A stretch of 64,000 nucleotides of DNA, from contig NZ_JADIVZ010000003.1 in the NCBI RefSeq assembly GCF_015319165.1, positions 248,001 through 312,000 on the forward strand. The letters run 5' to 3'. This DNA is from Nocardioides acrostichi (GTDB lineage: Bacteria > Actinomycetota > Actinomycetes > Propionibacteriales > Nocardioidaceae). The translations under genes were made by a program, and so were the position numbers. The notes beneath the pieces are model-generated. The model made no database searches. It was given only the letters and a program-made list of their open reading frames with translations, and was not told the origin of the DNA. This document shows positions 46,952-56,704 of the stretch, piece after piece; the first letter of the stretch is position 1, and each line of letters opens with the position of its first letter.

Positions 46952-48097
46952 GTGACCACGACCGCCCTCCCCGCGAGCCGTCCCGCGACCCCGTCAGCAC
47001 CGCCCGAGCGGGCCGGCCGACGACCCGTCACCCCTCTGCCCCCAGTGGGGCCTGCCTGGTTCCCGGTCACGATGGGCACGGGCATCCTCGCCACGCTCCT
47101 GGAGACGAACGCCGCCTCGGCCGATGCACTTCACCCGGCGGCGGTCGTCGTGCTCGTCCTGGCGTGGGTCGCGCTGCTCGGGTTGAGCCTCGGGTACGGC
47201 ATGCGCGTCGCCCGCGACACCCGCGCCCTGACCTCCACCCTCACCGATCCGGCGGTGCTGCCGCTGTGGGGCACCGTGGCGATGGGGCTGCTCGCCGTCG
47301 GAGCGGCCACCCTCACGGTCGTACCGACCGTCGCGGCCGCCGCGACGAGTGCCGCAGTGGTCGTCGACGCCGTGCTCTGGACGCTCGGCACCGGGCTCGG
47401 CCTGGCCACGGCCTTCGGTTTCGCCGTCGTGCTCATGCGCCGGCACGCCGGCCCGCCGACCCCGGTGTGGGGTCTGCCGATCGTGCCGCCGATGGTCTCC
47501 GCGACCACCGGGGCCTCGCTGGTGCCGCACCTGGGTGGGACCGGGGCCCGCTTCGCCCTCGTGCTGGTCGCCTCGGCGTGCTTCGCCGTCGCCGCCACCT
47601 TCGGCGTGCTGGTCTTCGGCCTCGCCTACCACCACCACTGGCGCGTCACCCCCCTCACGGTCGCGGCCGCGGCGTCCTCGTGGATCCCGCTCGGCATCGT
47701 CGGCCAGTCGACCGCAGCGGCCCAGGCCATCGCCAGCCAGGCCGAGAGCCTGCTCACCCCGGCCGCCGCGGCCGCCGCGCACACCGCGGCCGACGCCTAC
47801 GGCAGCGCCGCACTCGTCGTCGGTGTGCCGCTCGTGGCCTACGCGGTGGTCGTCACCGCCCGCGGGTTCCGGCACCGCATGCCCTTCGCTCCCGGATGGT
47901 GGGCGCTCACGTTCCCGATCGGCACCATCGCCCTCGGCTCCCACCTGCTCGGTGCGGCCACCGGCTCGGCGCTCGCCACGCTCGTCGGCTGGACGGCGCT
48001 CGCCACGCTCGCGGGCACCTGGGCGCTGTGCGTGTCGGCGACACTGCTCGCCACGGTGCGCATCCTGCAGGCGCGAGGATTGCCGGATCGTCGGTGA
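46952..48097 (+). CDS. TDT/SLAC1 family transporter
   Basis: 381 residues with about ten membrane helices. The start region VGPAWFPVTMGTGILATLL is the family signature. AYHHHWRVTPL and PGWWALTFPIGTIALGSHLL are later landmarks. TDT proteins move C4-dicarboxylates, sulfite or tellurite-related anions; the substrate here cannot be assigned. GTG 46952 is chosen because the protein begins at a plausible cytoplasmic tail; other starts upstream are possible. Regulated by LysR by inference. Confidence 0.85.
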   Translation: MTTTALPASRPATPSAPPERAGRRPVTPLPPVGPAWFPVTMGTGILATLLETNAASADALHPAAVVVLVLAWVALLGLSLGYGMRVARDTRALTSTLTDPAVLPLWGTVAMGLLAVGAATLTVVPTVAAAATSAAVVVDAVLWTLGTGLGLATAFGFAVVLMRRHAGPPTPVWGLPIVPPMVSATTGASLVPHLGGTGARFALVLVASACFAVAATFGVLVFGLAYHHHWRVTPLTVAAAASSWIPLGIVGQSTAAAQAIASQAESLLTPAAAAAAHTAADAYGSAALVVGVPLVAYAVVVTARGFRHRMPFAPGWWALTFPIGTIALGSHLLGAATGSALATLVGWTALATLAGTWALCVSATLLATVRILQARGLPDRR

Positions 48098-48104
48098 GGC
48101 GACC

Positions 48105-48110
48105 TATCGT
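48105..48110 (+). promoter_or_regulatory. -10 box TATCGT upstream of ahcY
   Basis: A TATCGT box about 87 nt before the ahcY ATG. The leader is therefore about 80 nt and includes an AGGAG (48182-48186) at normal distance, so this mRNA is leadered. Confidence 0.4.
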
Positions 48111-48196
48111 GACCGGGAAGGTCCGCGCGGGAGATCCCGACGACGCGCAGATGCGCGGCGCAGGCCACGCACCGCACCCATGAGGAGACGTCAACC

Positions 48197-49648
<1,452 letters not shown>

Positions 49649-49676
49649 TCGACCCAGCGCAGACACATGCTGCGGG

Positions 49677-49713
49677 CGGGGCCCGACACGGCCGAGCGCC
49701 GGGTCGGGCCCCG
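49677..49713 (+). terminator. Rho-independent-type terminator of ahcY
   Basis: A perfect 11-bp stem CGGGGCCCGAC/GTCGGGCCCCG (49677-49687, 49703-49713) with a 15-nt loop, between ahcY and mtrA. It is followed by CTCTCAG rather than a U-tract. Confidence 0.65.
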
Positions 49714-49734
49714 CTCTCAGACTGAGGGTGCAAG

Positions 49735-50454
49735 ATGGACGCCATGAGTGAGGCAGGAGCGCAGGACTACGCCACCAAGGGGCGGGTTCTGGTGGTCGAC
49801 GACGACGCATCGTTGGCCGAGATGCTCACGATCGTGCTGCGCCAGGAGGGATTCGACTCCCGCATGTGCACCCGGGGCGACGAGGCGATGGAGGTCTTTC
49901 GCGAATATCGGCCCGACGTCGTCCTGCTCGACCTCATGCTGCCCGGGCGCGACGGCATCGACGTGTGCAAGGAGATCCGCGCCGAGTCCGGGGTGCCCAT
50001 CGTGATGCTCACCGCGAAGGGCGACACGGTCGACGTGGTCGTGGGGCTGGAGTCGGGGGCCGACGACTACGTGGTCAAGCCGTTCAAGCCCAAGGAGCTC
50101 GTGGCGCGCATCCGTGCCCGCGTGCGTCGGTTCGACGCGGCCACGCAGACCGAGACGCTCCAGGTCGGCGATCTCGCCATCGACGTCGCCGGGCACCGCG
50201 TCAGCCGCGGGGGGCAGCCCATCGGCCTCACGCCGCTGGAGTTCGACCTGTTGGTGTGCCTGGCTCGCAAGCCGTGGCAGGTGTTCACCCGCGAGGTGCT
50301 GCTCGAGCAGGTGTGGGGCTACCGCCACGCCGCCGACACCCGCCTGGTCAACGTGCACGTGCAGCGGTTGCGCTCGAAGGTCGAGCACGACCCCGAGAAC
50401 CCCGAGATCGTGCTCACCGTCCGCGGCGTCGGCTACAAGGCCGGCGCGGCCTGA
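49735..50454 (+). CDS. mtrA: Response regulator MtrA
   Basis: 239 residues, OmpR/PhoB family. The receiver domain has the acidic pocket VVDDDASLAEM, the phosphoacceptor Asp66 in LLDLMLPG and the Lys in DDYVVKPFKP. The winged-helix domain follows: GLTPLEFDLLVCLA and the recognition helix TRLVNVHVQRLRSK. MtrA controls cell-wall and division genes in actinobacteria. The gene forms an operon with mtrB and lpqB. ATG 49735 or ATG 49744 may start it. tmk, which separates the two in mycobacteria, is absent here. Confidence 0.95.
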   Translation: MDAMSEAGAQDYATKGRVLVVDDDASLAEMLTIVLRQEGFDSRMCTRGDEAMEVFREYRPDVVLLDLMLPGRDGIDVCKEIRAESGVPIVMLTAKGDTVDVVVGLESGADDYVVKPFKPKELVARIRARVRRFDAATQTETLQVGDLAIDVAGHRVSRGGQPIGLTPLEFDLLVCLARKPWQVFTREVLLEQVWGYRHAADTRLVNVHVQRLRSKVEHDPENPEIVLTVRGVGYKAGAA

Positions 50455-50468
50455 GCGCGAGCGACACC

Positions 50469-52139
50469 GTGACCGGCTCGGTCGGGATCCTCGGCCGATC
50501 CTCGATGACGCGCGTGGTGCGCAGGCCGTTCACCTTCTGGCGCCGCTCCATCCAGGCGCGCGTGGTCGCCAGCACCCTGGTGCTCACCATCGTGGTGGTG
50601 GGGGTCGTGGGCATGCTGTTGCTGCGCCAGACGCGCGACGGTCTGCTCGACAACCGGGTCGACGCGGCCCTCGCGGAGACCACCAACGAGACGCAGGATG
50701 CACGCAACCGCCTGGAGTCGGCCCTGCTCTCCGACGTCGACGCCGCCCAGCAGCAGCGAGAACTGGTCGAGCCGATCATCCAGCGCGGCCTGACCCGCAA
50801 CTTCTCCGTGCTGCTCGTCGGCCCGGTGGGCTCGGCGTCTGGCCGGCCCGCCGCCGGAGGGTCGACCTACACCTTCGGCCTCGATCGCTCCTCGGTTCCG
50901 GCCGACCTCGTGGCGCACTTCTCCGAGCCGGCCGACATGGCGTGGACCTACACGACGATCCGCCGCTTCGACACCGCCACCGACACGGCCTCTACCGAAC
51001 CGGGCATCGCGGTGGGCACGCAGTTGACCCTGCCGGCCGACGGCCGCACCTACACCCTCTACCTGCTCTTCCCGACCACAGGTGAGCAGCAGACCCTCGA
51101 CCTGGTCACCCGGGCCCTCCTCACCGCAGCCATCCTCCTGGTCGTGCTGGTCGGTGGGGTCGCCTGGTTGGTGACCCGACAGGTCGTCACCCCGATCACG
51201 ATGGCGCGCAGGGTCGCGGAGCGCCTGGCCGCGGGCCAGCTCGAGGAGCGCCTCCAGGTGAGCGGAGAGGACGACCTCGCGCGACTGGCGACCTCGTTCA
51301 ACCAGATGGCCAGCAACCTCGAGCGCCAGATCGGCCAGCTCGAGGAACTCAGCCGCGTGCAGCGACGCTTCGTCTCCGACGTCTCCCACGAACTCCGGAC
51401 GCCGTTGACCACCGTGCGCATGGCCAGCGACGTGTTGCACGACGCCCGCGAGGAGTTCGACCCCGTGACCGCGCGCTCGGCGGAACTTCTCCAGACCGAG
51501 CTCGACCGGTTCGAGAGCCTGCTCGGCGACCTGCTGGAGATCAGCCGCTTCGACGCGCGCGCCGCCGTCCTCGAGGTCGACGATGTCAACCTGGTCGACG
51601 TGTGCCACCGGGTCGTGGAATCCACCCAGCCGCTGGCCGACCAACGCGGGGTGCGGCTGGAGGTGCACGCCGCCGTCGACCCCGTGCTGGCCGAGGCCGA
51701 CGTGCGCCGCATCGACCGGATCGTGCGCAACCTCGTCAGCAACGGCATCGACCACACCGGCCCGCAAGGCCCCGGGGAGGAGCCACGCGTGGTGGTGACC
51801 GTGGCCGGTGACGACCACGCCGCGTCGATCACGGTGCGCGACCACGGGGTCGGCCTCGAGCCGGGACAGACCGCGCGCGTCTTCGACCGGTTCTGGCGAG
51901 CCGATCCTGCCCGTGCCCGGACCTCGGGCGGCACCGGCCTGGGCCTGTCGATCTCGCTCGAGGACGCCCACCTGCACGGCGGGTGGCTCCAGGCGTGGGG
52001 GCGACCCAAGGAGGGGGCGCAGTTCCGGCTGACCCTGCCGCGCCGGCAGGGCGTGGCGCTGCGGCGCAGCCCGCTGACGCTCATCCCCAGCGATCTCTCC
52101 GAGCGGCGGTCCGAGACGATGCGCCAGGAGTGGGTATGA
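50469..52139 (+). CDS. mtrB: Sensor histidine kinase MtrB
   Basis: About 556 residues. Two membrane helices (LVLTIVVVGVVGMLLL and LLTAAILLVVLVGGVAWLV) enclose an extracellular sensor domain of about 170 residues. HAMP, then HisKA with SDVSHELRTPLTTVRM, then HATPase with the N, G1 (RDHGVGLEPG) and G2 (GGTGLGLSI) boxes. It phosphorylates MtrA. LpqB modulates it in mycobacteria. GTG 50469 or ATG 50505 could start it; the shorter form is also plausible. The stop overlaps lpqB. Confidence 0.93.
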   Translation: MTGSVGILGRSSMTRVVRRPFTFWRRSIQARVVASTLVLTIVVVGVVGMLLLRQTRDGLLDNRVDAALAETTNETQDARNRLESALLSDVDAAQQQRELVEPIIQRGLTRNFSVLLVGPVGSASGRPAAGGSTYTFGLDRSSVPADLVAHFSEPADMAWTYTTIRRFDTATDTASTEPGIAVGTQLTLPADGRTYTLYLLFPTTGEQQTLDLVTRALLTAAILLVVLVGGVAWLVTRQVVTPITMARRVAERLAAGQLEERLQVSGEDDLARLATSFNQMASNLERQIGQLEELSRVQRRFVSDVSHELRTPLTTVRMASDVLHDAREEFDPVTARSAELLQTELDRFESLLGDLLEISRFDARAAVLEVDDVNLVDVCHRVVESTQPLADQRGVRLEVHAAVDPVLAEADVRRIDRIVRNLVSNGIDHTGPQGPGEEPRVVVTVAGDDHAASITVRDHGVGLEPGQTARVFDRFWRADPARARTSGGTGLGLSISLEDAHLHGGWLQAWGRPKEGAQFRLTLPRRQGVALRRSPLTLIPSDLSERRSETMRQEWV

Positions 52140-53899
52140 CGATGCGGTGGCCGATCCTCCTCGCGCTCCTCGCCGCCCTCGCGGCCGGCTGCGCCACCCT
52201 GCCCGAGAGCGGCCCCGTGGTCACGACCCAGCAGACGACGAGCGCCGATGGGCAACCGGGGCTGAACGCGGCGGCGATCTCCGCGCGAGCGCCGGTGCCC
52301 GGCATGACCGGCACGGAGGTCGTGCAGGGATTCCTCGACGCCCTCCAGGCCTGGCCGGCCGAGCTGTCCACCGCCAAGCAGTACCTCGCCTCCGACGTGC
52401 AGTCCTCGTGGCAGCCACGCGGCACCGTCGTCTACTCCGAGAGCCAGCAGCCGGCCGGCAGCTCCAGCCGGGTCTCGGTGCGGTTCTACGGCGCCGCCCG
52501 GCTCGACGCTCGTGGAGCCTGGAAGGGGTCGCTACCCACACGCGACTCGACCCTGCGGTTCCGGCTCGTCGAGCAGGACGGCGAGCTGCGCATCACCAAC
52601 CCGCCCTCGAGCGTCCTGGTGCCGCGGGCCTGGTTCGAGCAGCGCTACGCGTCGGTGGGGCTGTACTACCTCGACCCCACCGGTGATCTCGTCGTGCCCG
52701 AGCCGGTCTTCGTCGGCGAGGACGACAAGTTCGCCTCGACGCTGATCGCCGACCTGCTGCGCGGCCCCGGCACGTCGTTGCGCAACGTGGTCACCACCGC
52801 GATCCCGGCCGGTCTGAAGGTCGACCTCTCGGTGCCGGTCTCGGACGGGACGGCCCAGGTCACCTTGACCGGCGGCTCGACCACCCTGGCCGGCGACCAG
52901 CTCGAGCAGGTGCTCACCCAGCTCTCCTGGACGCTGCGCCAGGTGCCCGACGTCGAGCGCTTCACGCTCAGCATCGGCGGGCGCGCCGTACGCGACGACG
53001 GCGGCCGCACCCGCTTCTCCGTGAACGACGGTGCCCCCTACGACCCCACCGGCACGGGCGCCAGCTCCCAGCTGTTCGGGTTGCTCGACGGCCGGCTGGT
53101 CTCCGGTGAGCCGGGAGGACTCTCCTACGCGACCGGTGCCTTGGGCCAACAGCAACTGGGCGTGCGCTCCGTGGGCGTCGACCTGTTCGCCAACCGCGCT
53201 GCCGCCGTCACCGACGACGGCACCAGTGTCATCGAAGGCTCGGTGAGCGACCCCGATACCGGCGCCGACACCGTCGTCTCCGATGCCACGGACCTGCTCC
53301 CACCCGCGTTCGACTACCGGGGTCGGATGTGGCTCCTCGACCGCACCGACACCGGCGCTGTCATCACCTGGCGTCGCGGGCAGCGCAACGGCACCGTCGA
53401 CGTTCCGGGCATCACCGGGCAGCAGGTGAGCCAGTTCCTCGTCTCCCGAGACGGCACCCGCCTGGTCGCCGTCGTCCAGGGCCCGGGTGCCGACCGGGTG
53501 GTCGTGAGCCGGGTGCGGGTGGCCGAGTCCGGCAAGGTCATCGGCGCGACCCGGGCGGTCCGTCTGCCGCTCGAGGACCAGGCCGGGGCGGGGCTCCTCG
53601 ACGTCGCCTGGACCTCACCGACCACCCTCGTCGTGCTCAACCGCATCACGGGGCAGTCCTCGAAGGTCATCACCGTGGGGGTCGACGGATCTCCCGGCGG
53701 GTTGGCGCAGAGTCCCGGCGCGGCCAGCCGTGACGACGTGTCGACCAGTCTCACCGGAGCCCGCGGCCTCATCGGCACGCCGGTCACCTCCGACCCGGTC
53801 TACGCGGTGCTCTCCTCCGGGCTCGTCGACCTCGGTGCCCGGGCCCGCGGGGTCGAAGCGGTCAAGCAGGGTGTCGACGACCTCGACTACGTCGGCTGA
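52136..53899 (+). CDS. lpqB: Lipoprotein LpqB
   Basis: 587 residues. A lipobox LAAGC at about residue 20 (LLALLAALAAGC) follows the signal sequence. A GerMN domain is at about 200-320 (TSLRNVVTTAIPAGLKVDLSV region), then a C-terminal beta-propeller-like part (QLFGLLDGRLVSGEPGG, MWLLDRTDTGAVITWRR). LpqB is the accessory protein of MtrAB in actinobacteria. ATG 52136 overlaps the mtrB stop. Confidence 0.95.
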   Translation: MTMRWPILLALLAALAAGCATLPESGPVVTTQQTTSADGQPGLNAAAISARAPVPGMTGTEVVQGFLDALQAWPAELSTAKQYLASDVQSSWQPRGTVVYSESQQPAGSSSRVSVRFYGAARLDARGAWKGSLPTRDSTLRFRLVEQDGELRITNPPSSVLVPRAWFEQRYASVGLYYLDPTGDLVVPEPVFVGEDDKFASTLIADLLRGPGTSLRNVVTTAIPAGLKVDLSVPVSDGTAQVTLTGGSTTLAGDQLEQVLTQLSWTLRQVPDVERFTLSIGGRAVRDDGGRTRFSVNDGAPYDPTGTGASSQLFGLLDGRLVSGEPGGLSYATGALGQQQLGVRSVGVDLFANRAAAVTDDGTSVIEGSVSDPDTGADTVVSDATDLLPPAFDYRGRMWLLDRTDTGAVITWRRGQRNGTVDVPGITGQQVSQFLVSRDGTRLVAVVQGPGADRVVVSRVRVAESGKVIGATRAVRLPLEDQAGAGLLDVAWTSPTTLVVLNRITGQSSKVITVGVDGSPGGLAQSPGAASRDDVSTSLTGARGLIGTPVTSDPVYAVLSSGLVDLGARARGVEAVKQGVDDLDYVG

Positions 53900-53975
53900 G
53901 CCGGGCGCTCGAGGTTCTCCACAGGTCGGATCCGTCCTCCTCGCCGACGTCGCGACTCGCTGCTGTGATGGTGCC

Positions 53976-54707
53976 ATGGGCACTCCAGGCCAGGATCTCC
54001 ACGCCGGTTGGACGGCGCAGTTCACGGACGCCGCCTCCGACCTGCTCCTGGCCGGTCGATGTGTGGGGTGTGACGCCCCCGGGCGGCCGTGGTGTGCAGA
54101 GTGCGACCGCACGGTGTCGGGTGGCGCCTGGAGCGTCGGCGACCGCGTGTGGACGGCCACGGTGTACGAGGGGGCGGTGCGCCGGTTGGTGGTGGCACAC
54201 AAGGAGAAGGGACTCCCGGTCCGGCGTCCGCTCGGCCGGCTGCTGGCCGGAGCGATCACCGGGATCCTGCACGACACCGGCTGCCCGCCCGACCTCCCGG
54301 GCCCGGCGGTGCTGCTGGTCCCGGTGCCCTCACGCCGGTCGGCCTCACGCCAGCGCGGCGTCGACGCCACCGGTGTGCTGGTGAAGGAGGCGGCCCGGGT
54401 GCTCCGCGCCGCCGGTCACCCGGCCCGCACCAGTGCACTGCTGCGCCTGGGCGCGGGCGTGCGCGACCAGGCCGGACTCGACGTCGCCGAGCGCGCCCGA
54501 AACCTGTCCGGGGCCATGGCCTGCCCGTCGTCCGCACTCAGACGGGCCGGCCGCGAGGTGCCCCGCCTGCGCGGCGCGGTCGTGTGTGACGACGTGCTGA
54601 CCACCGGTGCGACGTTGGCCGAGGCGGGCCGGGCGCTGCGTGCCGTCGGGCTGCCCGTGCTCGGCTCCGCGGTGGTCGCGGCCACGCCGCTGCGACGAGC
54701 GCGCTGA
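53976..54707 (+). CDS. comF: ComF family phosphoribosyltransferase-like protein
   Basis: 243 residues. An N-terminal zinc-ribbon-like CVGCDAPGRPWCAEC, then a PRTase domain with the PRPP-binding VVCDDVLTTGATLAEA. RSASRQRGVDATGVL precedes the LNR-like ERARNLSG. ComF helps DNA uptake or recombination in some bacteria; in actinobacteria its role is unclear. The start ATG 53976 has a weak TGTGAT -10-like site 6 nt upstream. It follows lpqB as in mycobacteria (Rv3242c). Confidence 0.88.
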   Translation: MGTPGQDLHAGWTAQFTDAASDLLLAGRCVGCDAPGRPWCAECDRTVSGGAWSVGDRVWTATVYEGAVRRLVVAHKEKGLPVRRPLGRLLAGAITGILHDTGCPPDLPGPAVLLVPVPSRRSASRQRGVDATGVLVKEAARVLRAAGHPARTSALLRLGAGVRDQAGLDVAERARNLSGAMACPSSALRRAGREVPRLRGAVVCDDVLTTGATLAEAGRALRAVGLPVLGSAVVAATPLRRAR

Positions 54708-54769
54708 AAATCTGCTGGCGGCTCGTCCACGGCCTCGGGTGTTTCCTTCCCCCGCGCCGCCGATGCGCC

Positions 54770-54775
54770 TATCGT
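54770..54775 (+). promoter_or_regulatory. -10 box TATCGT of the hpf leader RNA
   Basis: TATCGT in the 445-nt gap between comF and hpf. Transcription should begin near 54782. The resulting leader before hpf would be about 370 nt. Confidence 0.5.
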
Positions 54776-54781
54776 CTCGAC

Positions 54782-55058
54782 ATGGAGTCCGTCCGGGTCC
54801 GTGGTTGCGTCGTCGCGACGCCCGCGCGCCGGGCGCCGTCACGACAAGCCGATGCCAGTCGCAGGCGAAACGGTCCACGTAATCCGAGGTGCGGGGCTAC
54901 CTGCGCCGCGGAGATCACGGTGCGGCTTAGAGGTAAGTCCTGCCCCGGCCCGGCCACCAGATGTGGCCGTCGTCGGGAGAAGGCCAGTAGTGGCAGGGAA
55001 GCTGCGAACGTCTCAGCAGGCGGTTGTGGGGTCGAAGACCAGGTCGGCCGGACGGACT
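54782..55058 (+). ncRNA. Structured RNA upstream of hpf, candidate raiA-motif RNA
   Basis: The comF-hpf gap has no supported gene. Its composition is unlike coding DNA (for example CTTAGAGGTAAGTCCTGCC). Base pairing is evident: CCTGCC (54939-54944) with GGCAGG (54992-54997) encloses a perfect GGCCAC/GTGGCC hairpin (54952-54957, 54963-54968); GCCGC/GCGGC (54905-54909, 54922-54926) and GCTGC/GCAG-type pairs (55001-55019) flank it. Known raiA-motif RNAs occur upstream of raiA/hpf genes in Firmicutes and Actinobacteria, so location suggests this class. Class assignment is by position, not by consensus match. Confidence 0.5.
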
Positions 55059-55061
55059 CCT

Positions 55062-55098
55062 CCCCGAGGGAGGTCGAGCGCCCGCTCGAGTCTCGGGG
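55062..55098 (+). terminator. Two-part hairpin between the hpf leader RNA and hpf
   Basis: CCCCGAG/CTCGGGG (55062-55068, 55092-55098) encloses TCGAGCG/CGCTCGA (55074-55080, 55083-55089) with a 2-nt loop. It may end the leader RNA or control read-through into hpf. Confidence 0.5.
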
Positions 55099-55152
55099 TC
55101 GCTGAAGTCACCGATGCCGCGTCCCCCCAGGACGCGCGAGGAGGAGGTTCAC

Positions 55153-55791
55153 ATGGAAGTTGTCGTCACCGGTCGCCACTGCGAGATCAAGGAGGGCTTC
55201 CGCGAACATGCCGCGGAGAAGCTCGCCCGGCTCGAGAAGCACGACCACCGCATCATGCGGGTCCATGTGGAGGTCGACTGCCAGCAGAGTCCGCGTGACC
55301 CCGAGCGCGCGGTCCGGGTCGAGCTCACCGCCTTCTCCAAGGGCCCGGTGATCCGGGCCGAGGCGAACGCCGAGGGCAAGTCGGCGGCGCTCGATCTCGC
55401 CCTGGACAAGATGGCCGCACAGATGCGCCGCGCCGCCGACCGCCGACGCGTGCACCGCGGCGGCAAGCGCCCCATGTCGGTCGGCCAGGCCACGGCCGAC
55501 CTGCCGCTGGTCGGCGACGGTCCGGGCGGGCTCGCCGTCGACGAGGCGGTCGAGACCGAGCACGACCGCTACGTGGGCCCGATCGCGGTCACGGGCGACG
55601 GTCCGCTCGTCGTCCGCGAGAAGTCGCACCCCGCGAGTCCGATGACCCTCGACCAGGCCCTCTACGAGATGGAGCTGGTCGGCCACGACTTCTACCTCTT
55701 CGTCGACAAGGAGAACGACCGGCCGGCGGTGGTGTACCGCCGACGCGGCTACGACTACGGAGTGATCGCGCTCGACCTGGGCGAGGACTAG
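55153..55791 (+). CDS. hpf: Long-form ribosome hibernation promoting factor
   Basis: 212 residues. The N-terminal RaiA/HPF domain (about 1-100) has EVVVTGRHCEIKEGFREHA and DLALDKMAAQMRRAADRRR. The C-terminal dimerisation domain (about 150-212) has KSHPASPMTLDQALYEMELVGHDFYLFVDK. Long HPF dimerises 70S ribosomes into inactive 100S particles during stasis. A GAGGAGGAGG-type ribosome binding site precedes the ATG at 55153. It is the Rv3241c equivalent. Confidence 0.95.
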   Translation: MEVVVTGRHCEIKEGFREHAAEKLARLEKHDHRIMRVHVEVDCQQSPRDPERAVRVELTAFSKGPVIRAEANAEGKSAALDLALDKMAAQMRRAADRRRVHRGGKRPMSVGQATADLPLVGDGPGGLAVDEAVETEHDRYVGPIAVTGDGPLVVREKSHPASPMTLDQALYEMELVGHDFYLFVDKENDRPAVVYRRRGYDYGVIALDLGED

Positions 55792-55820
55792 GCGGCCCCC
55801 CACCAGGAGGGCCCTGGGTC

Positions 55821-55854
55821 ACGAGGGGCTGGCCCGTGTGGGCCAGCCCTTCGT
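55821..55854 (+). terminator. Strong hairpin terminator of hpf
   Basis: A 15-bp stem (55821-55835 with 55840-55854) with one G-U pair and a GTGT loop, 30 nt after the hpf stop. Followed by GCTCTCGG, so no long U-tract. Confidence 0.7.
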
Positions 55855-55901
55855 GCTCTCGGGGTAGGTCCAGGGGCATAGGGCAAATGGCCCGTACGTG
55901 T

Positions 55902-55907
55902 CATAGT
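55902..55907 (+). promoter_or_regulatory. -10-like box CATAGT before the NarL-type regulator
   Basis: CATAGT followed by 6 nt and GTG 55914. The box departs from TANNNT at position 1. Confidence 0.35.
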
Positions 55908-55913
55908 TCTCCG

Positions 55914-56603
55914 GTGGACACGGCATCAGGCCCACTGCGCACCGAGGGCGAGCCCATCCGGGTCGTCGTCGTCGACGACCAAGAGCTGTTCCGCCGGGGG
56001 CTCACGATGCTGCTCGCCTCCGAGACCGACCTCGAGGTCGTGGGCGAGGCCGGCGACGGCATCGAGGGCACCGCCCTCGCCGAGACCTCCGCCCCCGACG
56101 TCGTGCTCCTCGACGTGCGGATGCCGCGTCGTTCGGGGATCGAGGCCTGCCGCGCCATCAAGGAGGCCGTGCCCACGGCCAAGATCATCATGCTCACCGT
56201 CTCCGACGAGGAGGGCGACCTCTACGAGGCGGTCAAGAGCGGCGCCTCGGGCTACTTGCTCAAGGACTCCTCGATCGAGGAGGTCGCCCAGGCCGTGCGC
56301 GTCGTCTCCGACGGCCAGTCGCTGATCAGCCCGTCGATGGCGGTCAAGCTCATCGACGAGTTCAAGCAGATGAGCAAGCCCGACCGCGACCACGTGCCCG
56401 GGCTGCGACTCACCGAGCGTGAGCTCGAGGTGCTGCGGCACGTCGCCACCGGCATGAACAACCGCGAGATCGCCAAGGTGCTCTTCATCTCTGAGAACAC
56501 CGTCAAGAATCACGTGCGCAACATCTTGGAGAAGCTCCAGCTGCACTCGCGCATGGAGGCGGTCATGTACGCGGTCAAGGAGAAGCTCCTGGACTTGCCC
56601 TGA
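55914..56603 (+). CDS. NarL/FixJ family response regulator
   Basis: 229 residues. The receiver has the acidic pair VVVDDQELFRRG, the phosphoacceptor Asp in VVLLDVRMPRRSG, and the Lys in SGYLLKDSSIEEV. The LuxR-type HTH follows: LTERELEVLRHVATGMNNREIA and SENTVKNHVRNILEKLQ. No sensor kinase gene is adjacent, so its partner lies elsewhere. GTG 55914 is preferred because of the -10 box; ATG 55887 would add 9 residues. Conserved next to secA in several actinobacteria. Confidence 0.9.
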   Translation: MDTASGPLRTEGEPIRVVVVDDQELFRRGLTMLLASETDLEVVGEAGDGIEGTALAETSAPDVVLLDVRMPRRSGIEACRAIKEAVPTAKIIMLTVSDEEGDLYEAVKSGASGYLLKDSSIEEVAQAVRVVSDGQSLISPSMAVKLIDEFKQMSKPDRDHVPGLRLTERELEVLRHVATGMNNREIAKVLFISENTVKNHVRNILEKLQLHSRMEAVMYAVKEKLLDLP

Positions 56604-56704
56604 CCCGCTGCGCGGACCAGAACCCGGAGCTTCGCTCCTCGTCGGCTTCGTCGACCCGGAGTGCAGGGGGTTGGGTGTCGGTGGGGTGTGGTTGAGTCCA
56701 GGGC

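Noticed and set aside
48098..48196. SAH riboswitch before ahcY
   Set aside because: The leader does not show the conserved SAH-aptamer sequences I would expect, and a simple -10 box plus ribosome binding site explains it.
54782..55105. A 107-residue reading frame in the comF-hpf gap, starting at ATG 54782
   Set aside because: The peptide is Arg/Gly/Pro-rich without family resemblance, and the region shows RNA base pairing; a start of transcription there fits an RNA better.
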